Source of the DNA: Candidatus Halocynthiibacter alkanivorans
GTDB taxonomy: Bacteria; Pseudomonadota; Alphaproteobacteria; Rhodobacterales; Rhodobacteraceae
Length of the DNA stretch: 58,643 nt
Direction: 5' to 3'
NCBI RefSeq assembly: GCF_003333265.1
Contig: NZ_QOLB01000133.1
Span: 1-58,643, forward strand
The position numbers were made by a program, and so were the translations under genes. The first letter of the stretch is position 1. Each line of letters begins with the position of its first letter. Shown one piece after another: positions 19,457 to 28,033 of this stretch. A model generated the notes under the pieces. The model had not been told where the DNA came from. It did no database searches and saw only the letters and a list, made by a program, of their open reading frames with translations.

Positions 19457-19656
19457 GCCCTTTCATGGCCCGCGCCGCCGCCCGGGTCAACGGCTGGCGC
19501 AGCACCGGGTGCACACCTCGCGCGATGTGTGCGAAAGTGCACCGCCACCAACCCGGGCTGAAACCAGTTGGCCAGCCGTTTCCCCCGCGCTGATCACTTG
19601 CGCTGGCCCGCCGTCCAGCGTTAAAGTCGCGCTGACCGCTGCCCGGGGAATTTTTA

Positions 19657-19959
19657 GTGCGTATTCTGACCTGCCTGCTTACCATTTCTGCTGCAATCGG
19701 CCTCTCCGCCTGCACCCAGTTCCCTGAACTGGAAGGCAGCATCAGCGCCAGCGCGCGTCAGGCGCCCTACCCGACATTGCTGCCCGATGCGCTTCTGGGC
19801 ACCGTGCAACCGGTCGAAGACGCACCAGATATCGCAACATCCCTGACCGGCCGCGCTGCTAACCTGCGGGCCCGGGGCGATATTTTGCGCGGCGCCCCCA
19901 TCGTAGATCCGCAAGACCGCGCCGCGATGATCGCTGCGCTTGAACGACTGGGCGGTTGA
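19657..19959 (+). CDS. Small lipoprotein of unknown function
   Basis: A GTG start at 19657 (gggga 8-12 bases upstream) gives a 100-residue protein with a short signal peptide and the lipobox LSAC at residues 16-19, so the mature form starts at Cys19. The remaining 80 residues contain two conserved-looking segments, PYPTLLPDALL and RAANLRARGDILRG, and end in a short helix. It lies 100 bp before hom. Small lipoproteins of this kind are common before hom in related bacteria as far as I recall, but I do not know their role. Confidence 0.72.
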   Translation: MRILTCLLTISAAIGLSACTQFPELEGSISASARQAPYPTLLPDALLGTVQPVEDAPDIATSLTGRAANLRARGDILRGAPIVDPQDRAAMIAALERLGG

Positions 19960-20059
19960 TTGCGCCCAAGTTCTGTTGCAAGCCGCTCCGGATTTCAGTA
20001 CAGAGCACCAGGACAGAATACGCCGCACCCTGCGGCCCGAAAGACAGGACACAGCCGAC

Positions 20060-21346
20060 ATGACAGCTCCCCTCCGCCTTGGCATTGCAGGACTTGGAAC
20101 CGTCGGCATCGGTGTCGTCAAAATTATCCGCCAGAAAGCCACCTTGCTGGAGCAGCGCTCGGGTCGCCCGGTGGTGATTACTGCGGTTTGTGCGCGTTCG
20201 CGCGACAAAGACCGCGGCGTCGATCTTTCGGCCTATGGCTGGGAAACCGACCCGGTGGCACTGGCCACACGCGACGATGTGGATGTGTTTGTCGAGCTGA
20301 TGGGCGGCCATGATGGCCCGGCGCTTGAGGCAACAAAAGCCGCGATTGCCGCCGGTAAAGACGTCGTCACCGCCAATAAGGCGATGCTGGCGATCCACGG
20401 CCAGGCGCTGGCCGAATCCGCCGAAGACCACGGCCATGTGATCCGCTTTGAAGCCGCAGTCGCCGGCGGTATCCCGGTGGTCAAAGCGCTGACCGAAGGC
20501 CTTGCGGGCAATGACATCGTCCGGGTCATGGGGGTGATGAACGGCACCTGCAATTTCATCCTGACCAAGATGGAAAACGAAGGTCTCGGCTATAACGCCG
20601 TTTTTGATCAGGCGGCCAAGCTGGGCTACCTGGAAGCCGATCCTAATCTGGATGTGGGCGGCATTGACGCCGGGCACAAACTGGCGCTGCTGGCGTCGAT
20701 CGCCTATGGCACAAAGGTTGCGTTTTCCGACGTCGAACTGGAAGGCATTGGCCGCATCACCATTGAGGACATCCATCAGGCCGCCGACATGGGTTTCCGG
20801 ATCAAATTGCTTGGCGTGGCACAGATGACTGGCCGCGGTCTTGAGCAGCGTATGTCCCCCTGCCTGGTACCAGCACAGTCGCCGCTTGGCACCCTGGAAG
20901 GTGGCACCAATATGGTGGTGATCGAAGGCGACCAGGTCGGCCAGATCGCCCTGCGTGGCGCTGGCGCCGGCGAAGGCCCCACCGCCTCGGCCGTTTTGTC
21001 AGACGTGCTTGATATTGCCCGTGGCATCCGGGTGTCAACCTTTGGCGTTCCCGCCCGCTCGCTGGTCGCCGCGAAGCCCGCCGCATCGACAGCGCCCGCG
21101 CCCTACTACCTGCGTATGGCGCTGATGGACAAACCCGGTGCCCTGGCGAAAGTGGCGACCATTCTGGGCGATGCCGGAATTTCTATCGACCGGATGCGCC
21201 AGTACCGCCATGATGAACCCAGCGCGCCGGTTCTGATCGTGACCCATAAGGTCACCCGCCAGGCGCTGAATGAGGCGCTGGAGGCGCTGGACAGCACCGG
21301 TGTGCTGACTCAGACCCCGGTGTCGATCCGCATCGAAGACGAATAA
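20060..21346 (+). CDS. hom: Homoserine dehydrogenase
   Basis: This enzyme reduces aspartate semialdehyde to homoserine for threonine and methionine. The 428-residue protein begins MTAPLRLGIAGLGTVG with the dinucleotide-binding GxGxxG. The catalytic domain has GGHDGPALEATKAAI, TANKAML, GIPVVKAL and MNGTCNFIL. A C-terminal ACT domain (about 350-428, ALMDKPGALAKVATILGD) suggests threonine feedback control. The ORF extends 40 codons further upstream, but ATG 20060 is the start that fits the family. It is followed after 100 bp by glpX. Confidence 0.96.
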   Translation: MTAPLRLGIAGLGTVGIGVVKIIRQKATLLEQRSGRPVVITAVCARSRDKDRGVDLSAYGWETDPVALATRDDVDVFVELMGGHDGPALEATKAAIAAGKDVVTANKAMLAIHGQALAESAEDHGHVIRFEAAVAGGIPVVKALTEGLAGNDIVRVMGVMNGTCNFILTKMENEGLGYNAVFDQAAKLGYLEADPNLDVGGIDAGHKLALLASIAYGTKVAFSDVELEGIGRITIEDIHQAADMGFRIKLLGVAQMTGRGLEQRMSPCLVPAQSPLGTLEGGTNMVVIEGDQVGQIALRGAGAGEGPTASAVLSDVLDIARGIRVSTFGVPARSLVAAKPAASTAPAPYYLRMALMDKPGALAKVATILGDAGISIDRMRQYRHDEPSAPVLIVTHKVTRQALNEALEALDSTGVLTQTPVSIRIEDE

Positions 21347-21446
21347 GCGCGTTTGCCGCACCACTGTTAGCGTACACTCTCCCTTCTCCGGCCTTGTTTC
21401 CGCCCAGCCACACAGGTTATGGCTGGAAACACCGCCCGCAACCCAG

Positions 21447-22424
21447 ATGGATCAAACCATGACCAATCACGTTGAATTTCAAGACCGCATGCTGTCCCTG
21501 GGCCTGGCCCGGGTGTCCGAGGCTGCCGCCGTTGCCTCTGCAAAACTTATCGGTCGCGGCGATGAAAAAGCCGCCGACCAGGCTGCGGTCAACGCCATGC
21601 GCGATCAGCTGAACATGCTGGATATTGCCGGCGTTGTTGTCATCGGCGAAGGCGAACGCGACGAAGCCCCGATGCTGTTCATCGGCGAAGAGGTCGGCAC
21701 CGGCAAAGGTCCTGCCGTGGACATCGCACTGGACCCGCTGGAAGGCACTACCCTGACCGCCAAGGACATGCCCAACGCATTGACCGTAATCGCGATGGCG
21801 CCACGCGGCACCCTGCTGCACGCGCCAGACGTCTATATGGACAAGCTGGCAATCGGTCCGGGTTATGAAAAAGACATCGTGTCACTGGATATGAGCCCGC
21901 GCGAACGGGTGGAAACCCTGGCCCGCGCCAAAGGCTGTGAGGTGTCTGACATCACCGTTTGTGTGCTGGAGCGCCCGCGTCACGAAGCCATGGTTGCCGA
22001 GCTGCGCGAAGTTGGCTGCGCCATCCGCCTGATCACTGACGGCGATGTGGCCGCCGTGATCCATTGCGCCGAAGCCGAAATTACCGGCATCGACATGTAT
22101 ATGGGTTCTGGCGGTGCGCCAGAGGGTGTGCTGGGCGCCTCGGCTCTGAAATGCATGGGCGGTCAGATGTGGGGCCGGCTTATGTTCCGCAATGATGACG
22201 AGCGTGGCCGCGCTGCCAAAGCCGGCATTACCGATCTGAACCGGGTCTATTCCCGCGATGATCTGGTGACCCAGGACGTGATCTTTGCCGCCACCGGCGT
22301 CACCGACGGATCTGTTGTCGCCGGCATCAAACGCGAGCCGGGTTACCTGACCACCGAAACCATTCTGATGCGGTCCAAAACCGGCTCTGTGCGCCGGATG
22401 ATCTACCGCAACCCTACAAAATAA
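21447..22424 (+). CDS. glpX: Fructose-1,6-bisphosphatase class II
   Basis: GlpX-type phosphatase hydrolyses fructose-1,6-bisphosphate in gluconeogenesis. The 325-residue protein shows FQDRMLSLGLARVSEAAAVAS at the N-terminus, then VVIGEGERDEAPML, the metal-binding DPLEGT and MGSGGAPEGVL. The first ATG (21447) and one four codons later are both possible; neither has a strong ribosome-binding site. The order hom-glpX is common in Rhodobacterales. A small hydrolase gene follows 8 bp later, so they are probably co-transcribed. Confidence 0.95.
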   Translation: MDQTMTNHVEFQDRMLSLGLARVSEAAAVASAKLIGRGDEKAADQAAVNAMRDQLNMLDIAGVVVIGEGERDEAPMLFIGEEVGTGKGPAVDIALDPLEGTTLTAKDMPNALTVIAMAPRGTLLHAPDVYMDKLAIGPGYEKDIVSLDMSPRERVETLARAKGCEVSDITVCVLERPRHEAMVAELREVGCAIRLITDGDVAAVIHCAEAEITGIDMYMGSGGAPEGVLGASALKCMGGQMWGRLMFRNDDERGRAAKAGITDLNRVYSRDDLVTQDVIFAATGVTDGSVVAGIKREPGYLTTETILMRSKTGSVRRMIYRNPTK

Positions 22425-22432
22425 GGGCTGAT

Positions 22433-22987
22433 ATGAAAAACGCGCTGCTGCTGATCGACCTGCAAACCGGTATGGATTCCCCACAATGGGGACCCCGCAA
22501 CAATCCGGATGCTGAACAGAACGCCGCGCGATTACTGCAGCACTGGCGGGCGCAATCTGCGCCCGTTTTTCATGTGCGCCACCTGTCAACGACACCAAGC
22601 AGCCCGCTGCACCCGGATCAGGGCGCCATCGCTTACAAAGCAGAGACCGCGCCCCTGCCTGATGAGCCGTCTTACGACAAATCGGTCAACTCCGCTTTTA
22701 TCGGCACCACGCTTGAGGCCGATCTGCGTGCCGCCGGCATTACCGCGCTGACCATCTGCGGCTTGATCACGCCCCATTGTGTGTCCACCACCACCCGCAT
22801 GGCAGCCAATCTGGGGTTTGCGGTCACGCTGGCCCATGACGCCTGCGCTGCCTTTGCCGCCGCCGCCGATACCAGCTGGTGTGGCAGCGCGACCTTCAGC
22901 GCGGAACAGGTGCATGTGATGGCAGTGTCAGAACTGCATGGCGAATTCGCCACCGCGCGCAGCACCGATGATATTCTGAGGACCTGA
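22433..22987 (+). CDS. Isochorismatase-like cysteine hydrolase
   Basis: This 184-residue protein belongs to the isochorismatase-like superfamily. The nucleophile-supporting aspartate is in LLLIDLQTGM (about residue 9). The catalytic cysteine is in ICGLITPHCVSTT (about 115-127). A cis-peptide region precedes the cysteine as usual. Activity could be on a nicotinamide-like amide or another small substrate; context does not decide. Its stop overlaps the recJ start as TGATG, so translation of the two is coupled. Confidence 0.87.
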   Translation: MKNALLLIDLQTGMDSPQWGPRNNPDAEQNAARLLQHWRAQSAPVFHVRHLSTTPSSPLHPDQGAIAYKAETAPLPDEPSYDKSVNSAFIGTTLEADLRAAGITALTICGLITPHCVSTTTRMAANLGFAVTLAHDACAAFAAAADTSWCGSATFSAEQVHVMAVSELHGEFATARSTDDILRT

Positions 22988-24738
22988 TGACTGCATTTCT
23001 CAACGTCGAATCTTCTCTCACCGGCCGCCGCTGGGTTGGTCCTTCTGCTGGGGAAGACCGGCTGGCTGAAGCGATGGAACAGAGCACCCGTCTGCCGCTG
23101 CCCCTGTGCCGGATCCTGGTGAAACGCGGCGTTGAGCCCCATGAGGCTGAAAATTTCCTCGCCCCGTCGCTGCGCGAACTGCTGCCCGATCCGCTGGTGC
23201 TGAAGGACATGGAGGCCGCCGCCGGCCGCTTCCTGACCGCCCTGAAAAAACGCGAAAAAATCGCGGTATTTGCCGATTACGACGTGGACGGCGGCACTTC
23301 GGCGGCGCAGTTGCTGATCTGGTTACGCCAGATGGGGCATCAGGCCACGCTCTATATCCCCGACCGCATTGACGAAGGCTACGGCCCCAATATCCCGGCG
23401 ATGGAGGGGCTTGCGCGCGAGCACAGCCTGATCGTCTGCGTGGATTGTGGCACCCTGTCCCATGAGCCCATCGCCGCAGCTGTGGCCAAAGGCGCCGATG
23501 TTGTCGTGCTCGACCACCACCTGGGCGGTGAGACCAACCCGGAATGCACCGCGGTGGTCAATCCCAACCGCCAGGACGAAGATGGCGCGCTTGGACATCT
23601 CTGTGCTGCCGGCGTGGTGTTTCTGATGCTGGTCGAGGTCAACCGCCAGATGCGGACTGAGGACATGAAAGGCCCTGATCTGATGGCGCTGCTTGATCTG
23701 GTGGCGCTTGGCACCGTGGCCGATGTGGCGCCCCTGATCGGCGTCAACCGGGCGCTGGTGCGTCAGGGTTTAAAAGTGATGGCCCGTCGCGAACGCCCCG
23801 GCATCGTGGCACTGGCCGATGTGGCCAAGATGGACACCGCCCCCACCTCCTATCACCTGGGGTTTCTGCTTGGTCCCAGGGTCAACGCCGGCGGCCGTAT
23901 TGGCGCGGCGGATCTGGGCGCCCGGCTGCTGGCCACTGACAATGCCCAGGAAGCCCAGGGCATGGCGGCACGACTGGATGATCTGAACCGCGAAAGACGC
24001 GAGATTGAAAACCAGGTGCGCGAAGCGGCGATGGCGCAGGCGGAAGAACGCGGCACCGAGGGAGCCCTGGTCTGGGCTGCTGGTGAGGGCTGGCACCCCG
24101 GCGTGGTGGGCATTGTCGCCAGCCGGATTAAAGAAGCCAAGAACCGCCCCGCCATTGTCATCGGCTTTGACGGGGATCTGGGCAAAGGCTCCGGCCGCTC
24201 AATATCCGGTGTTGACCTTGGCGCCGCCATCCAACTGCTGACCGCAGAAGGGCTGCTGCTCAAGGGCGGTGGTCACAAAATGGCCGCAGGCCTGTCGGTG
24301 GAGCGCAGCAAGCTTGAGCCGGCGATGGCGCGGCTGTCTGAGTTGCTGGCGCGCCAGGGCGCGGATCAGGCGGGGCCTGCGGATCTGTCGCTCACTGGCC
24401 TGTTGATGCCGGGTGCGGCCACGGTGGATCTGATCCGCCTGCTGGAAGGTGCCGGCCCGTTTGGCGCCGGGGCCGCTGCGCCGCGCTTTGCTTTTGCCGA
24501 CCAGGCCATCCTGCACGCGCGCCGCGTTGGTGAAAGCCACCTGAAGATCAGCTTTGGCGACGGCTTGGGCGGCAGAATCGATGCGATCGCATTTGGCGCT
24601 TATGACACCGAACTGGGGCCGCGGCTTGAAAATCACAAGGGCGCACGTTTTCACCTGGCCGGCCGGCTGGAGATTAACAGCTGGGGCGGGCGCCAGTCGG
24701 CACAGCTGCGGCTGGAAGATGCGGCAGAGGCGATTTAA
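22987..24738 (+). CDS. recJ: Single-stranded-DNA-specific exonuclease RecJ
   Basis: RecJ degrades single-stranded DNA 5' to 3' in recombination and mismatch repair. The 583-residue protein shows the DHH phosphoesterase motifs: FADYDVDGGTSAAQ, CVDCGTLSHEP, VLDHHLGG and LDLVALGTVADVAPL. The DHHA1 domain has GRSISGVDLG and LKGGGHKMAAG. A C-terminal OB fold ends the protein. Start TGATG overlap with the upstream gene supports ATG 22987. Two tRNA-Glu genes follow. Confidence 0.96.
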   Translation: MTAFLNVESSLTGRRWVGPSAGEDRLAEAMEQSTRLPLPLCRILVKRGVEPHEAENFLAPSLRELLPDPLVLKDMEAAAGRFLTALKKREKIAVFADYDVDGGTSAAQLLIWLRQMGHQATLYIPDRIDEGYGPNIPAMEGLAREHSLIVCVDCGTLSHEPIAAAVAKGADVVVLDHHLGGETNPECTAVVNPNRQDEDGALGHLCAAGVVFLMLVEVNRQMRTEDMKGPDLMALLDLVALGTVADVAPLIGVNRALVRQGLKVMARRERPGIVALADVAKMDTAPTSYHLGFLLGPRVNAGGRIGAADLGARLLATDNAQEAQGMAARLDDLNRERREIENQVREAAMAQAEERGTEGALVWAAGEGWHPGVVGIVASRIKEAKNRPAIVIGFDGDLGKGSGRSISGVDLGAAIQLLTAEGLLLKGGGHKMAAGLSVERSKLEPAMARLSELLARQGADQAGPADLSLTGLLMPGAATVDLIRLLEGAGPFGAGAAAPRFAFADQAILHARRVGESHLKISFGDGLGGRIDAIAFGAYDTELGPRLENHKGARFHLAGRLEINSWGGRQSAQLRLEDAAEAI

Positions 24739-24811
24739 TTGATTGTTTTCAGTCCATTGAAGGCAGTCGATCTGGCGGGAAATAATTCCGGAAAAAACCG
24801 GCAAAAACCTC

Positions 24812-24840
24812 TTGCGCCGCCGCGCTGTATTGCCTAGAAA
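24812..24840 (+). promoter_or_regulatory. Promoter of tRNA-Glu copy 1
   Basis: -35 TTGCGC at 24812-24817 and -10 TAGAAA at 24835-24840 are separated by 17 bp; the tRNA begins 18 bp further on. The same layout occurs before copy 2. Confidence 0.7.
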
Positions 24841-24858
24841 CCGCCTTACAACAGCGCT

Positions 24859-24933
24859 GGCCCGTTCGTCTATCGGTTAGGACGCCAGGTTTTCAACCTG
24901 GAAAGAGGGGTTCGATTCCCCTACGGGCTGCCA
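24859..24933 (+). tRNA. tRNA-Glu (UUC), copy 1
   Basis: A complete cloverleaf: acceptor ggcccgt pairs with acgggct, followed by discriminator g and encoded CCA. The anticodon stem ccagg/cctgg encloses loop ttttcaa with anticodon TTC. The T-loop is ttcgatt. Length 75 bases with CCA. The sequence is identical to copy 2. Confidence 0.97.
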
Positions 24934-25053
24934 GTTTCCCCCTGAAATCAGACCCTGACCCGGCGCGGACACTTCGTGAAGCGGTCAAATTGCATCCGCC
25001 CGCCGGCTGATTTCACAATAAAATCTTTTTGTCTGCTTTGCTCATTTCTCCTC

Positions 25054-25082
25054 TTGCGCCGCCTGCGCAAACTACCTAAATA
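25054..25082 (+). promoter_or_regulatory. Promoter of tRNA-Glu copy 2
   Basis: -35 TTGCGC at 25054-25059, spacer of 17 bp, -10 TAAATA at 25077-25082, then 18 bp to the tRNA. Sequence around it (ctcttgcgccgcc, ccgcct) parallels copy 1, so the unit was duplicated with its promoter. Confidence 0.72.
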
Positions 25083-25100
25083 CCGCCTCACGGCAACCAA

Positions 25101-25175
25101 GGCCCGTTCGTCTATCGGTTAGGACGCCAGGTTTTCAACCTGGAAAGAGGGGTTCGATTCCCCTACGGGCTGCCA
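25101..25175 (+). tRNA. tRNA-Glu (UUC), copy 2
   Basis: Identical in sequence to the copy at 24859, including encoded CCA and anticodon TTC. The 167 bp between the two copies hold no gene other than the second promoter. Confidence 0.97.
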
Positions 25176-25370
25176 TTTCCCCACCATCTCAGCACAAAAT
25201 TCTCGCCCCCCCGGCGGGCCCGCGCCGAGATGCTGAGTCAGATCGGCAAGACGCCGCTGGTTGAAAATTTAATCAACATTTTTTGCGTTACACAGCACTT
25301 GTACCGCCACCGGCCCTTTACCTCAGTTTTGAAATCCGGATATGGTCCGGACTGAGAGAAGGATCCCGTT

Positions 25371-25847
25371 TTGAACCGCACCAACGCCAGCCTGATTGCC
25401 CTGCGTAAAATTTTGCGCGCCACCGAAATGTATGGGCGCAAACTTGCCCGCACCGCCGGTCTGACCCCGGTTCAGATCCGCGTGCTGCAGATTGCGGCCC
25501 GCAGTGACGACGTCACTCCAAAACAAATATCACAGGGGATGAAAGTCTCGCCGGCAACGATCTCTACCTTGCTGGACCGTCTGGCTGCCAAGAACATGAT
25601 CGTGCGTCAGAGATCAGACCAGGACCGCCGCAAAATCAACATTATCGTCACCGAAGATGGACTCAAGTCGATTTCTGCGGCACCAGACGCGCTCCAGAGC
25701 AAATACAGCAAAGAGTTTGAGTTGCTGACCGACTGGGAACAGGCCATGATCATCGCCTCGCTCGAACGGGTGGCGGGCATGCTGGACGTCGAGGACTATG
25801 ACGCGGCACCGGTTCTTACCGTCGGTGACCTGACCCCGACATCCTGA
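25371..25847 (+). CDS. MarR family transcriptional regulator
   Basis: A TTG start at 25371 with gagaagga about 7 bases upstream gives a 158-residue winged-helix protein. The recognition region is SPATISTLLDRLAAKNMIVRQRSDQDRRK (about 60-88), with the DxR wing signature. N-terminal helices for dimerisation are present. It stands alone after the tRNA genes, with the next gene convergent. MarR proteins of this shape control stress or osmolyte genes in some relatives, but no target is visible here. Confidence 0.85.
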   Translation: MNRTNASLIALRKILRATEMYGRKLARTAGLTPVQIRVLQIAARSDDVTPKQISQGMKVSPATISTLLDRLAAKNMIVRQRSDQDRRKINIIVTEDGLKSISAAPDALQSKYSKEFELLTDWEQAMIIASLERVAGMLDVEDYDAAPVLTVGDLTPTS

Positions 25848-25888
25848 TCAGTCAGCCACGACGACGCCCTGCGCCTCCCGGGCGCTGT

Positions 25889-26938
25889 TCAGCTGCTGAC
25901 AGCGTTCGTCAGTTCCGGCAAATCAGAGGGTTCCGGCAAAGGATTCGCCCGCAATTCCGGCGAATATATCGTGACGCGGGCGCGCCCGGCATGTTTGGAC
26001 GCATACAGCGCCAGATCGGCATCCGACAGGATTTTATCCACATCAGGTTGGTCATAAAATGAACTGATCGCAAGACCGACAGAGCCGGAAATAATGCAGG
26101 TTTTGCCTTCAAACACCACCGGCTCTTCCAGCCTGGCAATAATGCGTTCCGCTATTTTCACCAGCTGGTCCACATCATCCATCTGATCAAAGATCAGTAC
26201 AAACTCATCACCACCAACCCGGGCCACCAGATCAATCATCCGTGTCTCGTTTGTCAGAATTTGCGCCACAACCTGCAACACTTTGTCCCCGGCCGCATGG
26301 CCCATGGTGTCGTTGACCGCCTTAAAGAAATCCAGATCCAGCTGCATCACTGCAAAGGACGAATTCAGAAAGCTCATACGGGCCAGAACCTCGTCCATGG
26401 CACGGCGGTTTTTCAAGCCGGTCAGCGTGTCGGTGCTGGCCTGCTGCTCTGCGGCCAGGCGCGCACCTTGCAGCCGCATATTCAATTTCTTGGATTCATC
26501 CAGCACGGCAGTGTTGGCCTCAACCAGATAGAGCATTTCCACGGCAAGATCGGTGGGAGCAAAATCAGACGACGTCAGACGATATTCCCGCACCGCGTCG
26601 ATTACAGCAATGCCAAAGGACAGGTTCAACAGGTACCCACCGTCAGGCATCGGCATCAGGATGCCTTTAAACGTGGTACAGGGGGGACGGCAAAAATGCA
26701 GGCGCAATCGCGAATGGACCAGGTCTTCCAGCTGCGCGGACCAGCATTTTCCGCCTCCGCGCCGCAACGCGAACACGTCATCAAGGCGTTGTCCGGTCAA
26801 CGTTTCATCGCCGCGCAATTTTTCCAGTGTTGGTCCGACCCGGGTGATGACACCGGCCGCATCCAGCAACAAATGCATCGGCAGCAGACGGTCCAGAATT
26901 TTCGGCGGCATAGAAACAACCGGATCACACATCCCCAT
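25889..26938 (-). CDS. Diguanylate cyclase with HNOBA domain
   Basis: The 349-residue protein joins an N-terminal heme-NO-binding-associated (HNOBA) domain, about residues 12-160, to a GGDEF domain, about 165-335. The active site is GGDEF at 242-246 and an inhibitory-site RMID sits at 233-236, exactly five residues upstream, so product inhibition is expected. A short helical linker joins the domains. The start lies 2 bp after the stop of the H-NOX-like gene, the usual gene pair for NO control of cyclic-di-GMP. In this pair the H-NOX partner lacks heme ligands. Cyclase activity itself looks intact. Confidence 0.92.
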   Translation of the reverse strand: MGMCDPVVSMPPKILDRLLPMHLLLDAAGVITRVGPTLEKLRGDETLTGQRLDDVFALRRGGGKCWSAQLEDLVHSRLRLHFCRPPCTTFKGILMPMPDGGYLLNLSFGIAVIDAVREYRLTSSDFAPTDLAVEMLYLVEANTAVLDESKKLNMRLQGARLAAEQQASTDTLTGLKNRRAMDEVLARMSFLNSSFAVMQLDLDFFKAVNDTMGHAAGDKVLQVVAQILTNETRMIDLVARVGGDEFVLIFDQMDDVDQLVKIAERIIARLEEPVVFEGKTCIISGSVGLAISSFYDQPDVDKILSDADLALYASKHAGRARVTIYSPELRANPLPEPSDLPELTNAVSS

Positions 26939-26940
26939 GC

Positions 26941-27525
26941 CTATACCCCTATAGCAAGATCGAATGTCCGCCCTTCAGCGAAACTTGATTCCAGCAGTTG
27001 TACCGACACGATTTCATTTCCGTGTTGCAACCCGGCATATTCCAGATACACCAGCGCACCGTAATCATCAGCCATCGCGCGCAATATCCCCATTGCCACA
27101 TGTCCAAAACCAAGCGGTTCCGCCGCCATCACAAGCGAGAACGCCCCGGGGGACACCTCGCTCAGTTCAAGCGCCGGTAATTTCAGCTCAGGGACCGCCA
27201 GCCGGGCACGGTCAGGAAGTTCATCCACAGAGAGAAGAAACTCCAGAAATGTATCGCCGCCAAAACGCAGCAGGCGTCGCAGATAGCCAACGTTTTTATG
27301 GCATATCAGGTAGGTCCCGATGTCTTCCAACATTGTATGCGCCGGTTTGTCCAGAATCTTCGCTGCGGCAAAAATCACCTGGTGAGTGACCGAATCCTCA
27401 TAGCTCAGCATGGCCTCGAAATTATCGAAGCCAAGCTCAGCAGCCTGTACCACTGCCTGCCATGTGTCCATCCCATAAGTATCACGTATGAAACACTGGA
27501 TGGACCGGTTCACCAAACCGTGCAT
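26941..27525 (-). CDS. H-NOX-fold protein lacking heme ligands
   Basis: Fold assignment rests on the N-terminus MHGLVNRSIQCFIRDTYG, the central helices (MLEDIGTYL, NVGYLRRLLRFGGDTFLEFL) and overall length of 194 residues. In canonical members a histidine follows the D-x-L motif and binds heme iron. Here the stretch reads SVDELPDRARLAVPEL, so residue 104 is proline (codon cct, coordinates 27214-27216 on the minus strand). The YxSxR motif that holds the heme propionates aligns with residues 133-137, MAAEP, so Tyr, Ser and Arg are replaced by Met, Ala and Pro. No frameshift or stop is present. It precedes the HNOBA-GGDEF gene by 2 bp. It may sense something else or act as a scaffold. Confidence 0.85.
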   Translation of the reverse strand: MHGLVNRSIQCFIRDTYGMDTWQAVVQAAELGFDNFEAMLSYEDSVTHQVIFAAAKILDKPAHTMLEDIGTYLICHKNVGYLRRLLRFGGDTFLEFLLSVDELPDRARLAVPELKLPALELSEVSPGAFSLVMAAEPLGFGHVAMGILRAMADDYGALVYLEYAGLQHGNEIVSVQLLESSFAEGRTFDLAIGV

Positions 27526-28033
27526 AACTAACTAATCCTTGTCCAATCAAGTCTGAGACTACCCGGCGAGACTTAAGAAAGTCCAAACAGGGACAGAGGG
27601 CAGAGCCTGGCACAACTTCTGATGCCTGTTTTGCAATGCAGTTTGGCAATGGCATGCCAACCACTCAAGGCTAAACACTTTTATCTGGTAGCGCGCCTGG
27701 GATCCCGGCTAAATTCGTCCGCAAGCCAGCACACAGGACGCCTTCACCACTGCGAAATTTCCCAATTTGCGAAAATTAATTTGCCGTCCCTTTTGATCAG
27801 CTTCTTCGACTTGCCCGCCGAGCGTGCAGGCAGCCGAGCGTGCAGGCAGCCGAAAGCACGCTCCCTATAGTTGCCAAACCCGTACAACCCGTCCCGCTCA
27901 GCTGTTGATGGAGCGAAGTGACTTCTGCTGGCATCCACCGCTTTGCCACCGCCGCGTCAGCGCGTCCGTCTGCCCCGGAGGCCGACACCGGTCGCACATA
28001 AGGTGACAGGGCCACAGCGTCCGGCGGCGCGGC
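27526..28033. other. Non-coding stretch between H-NOX and HAD genes
   Basis: About 500 bp with no convincing gene. Reading frames here have no recognisable product and no ribosome-binding site. It holds the promoter region of the H-NOX gene on one side and a 16-bp tandem repeat at 27817-27848. Confidence 0.6.
27817..27848. repeat. 16-bp tandem duplication
   Basis: The unit gccgagcgtgcaggca occurs twice in direct tandem with no mismatch, then begins a third time as gccgaaagc. Confidence 0.9.

Noticed and set aside
27797-28015. Short minus-strand frame in the H-NOX to HAD gap
   Set aside because: Contains the 16-bp duplication, has no homology I recognise and no ribosome-binding site.
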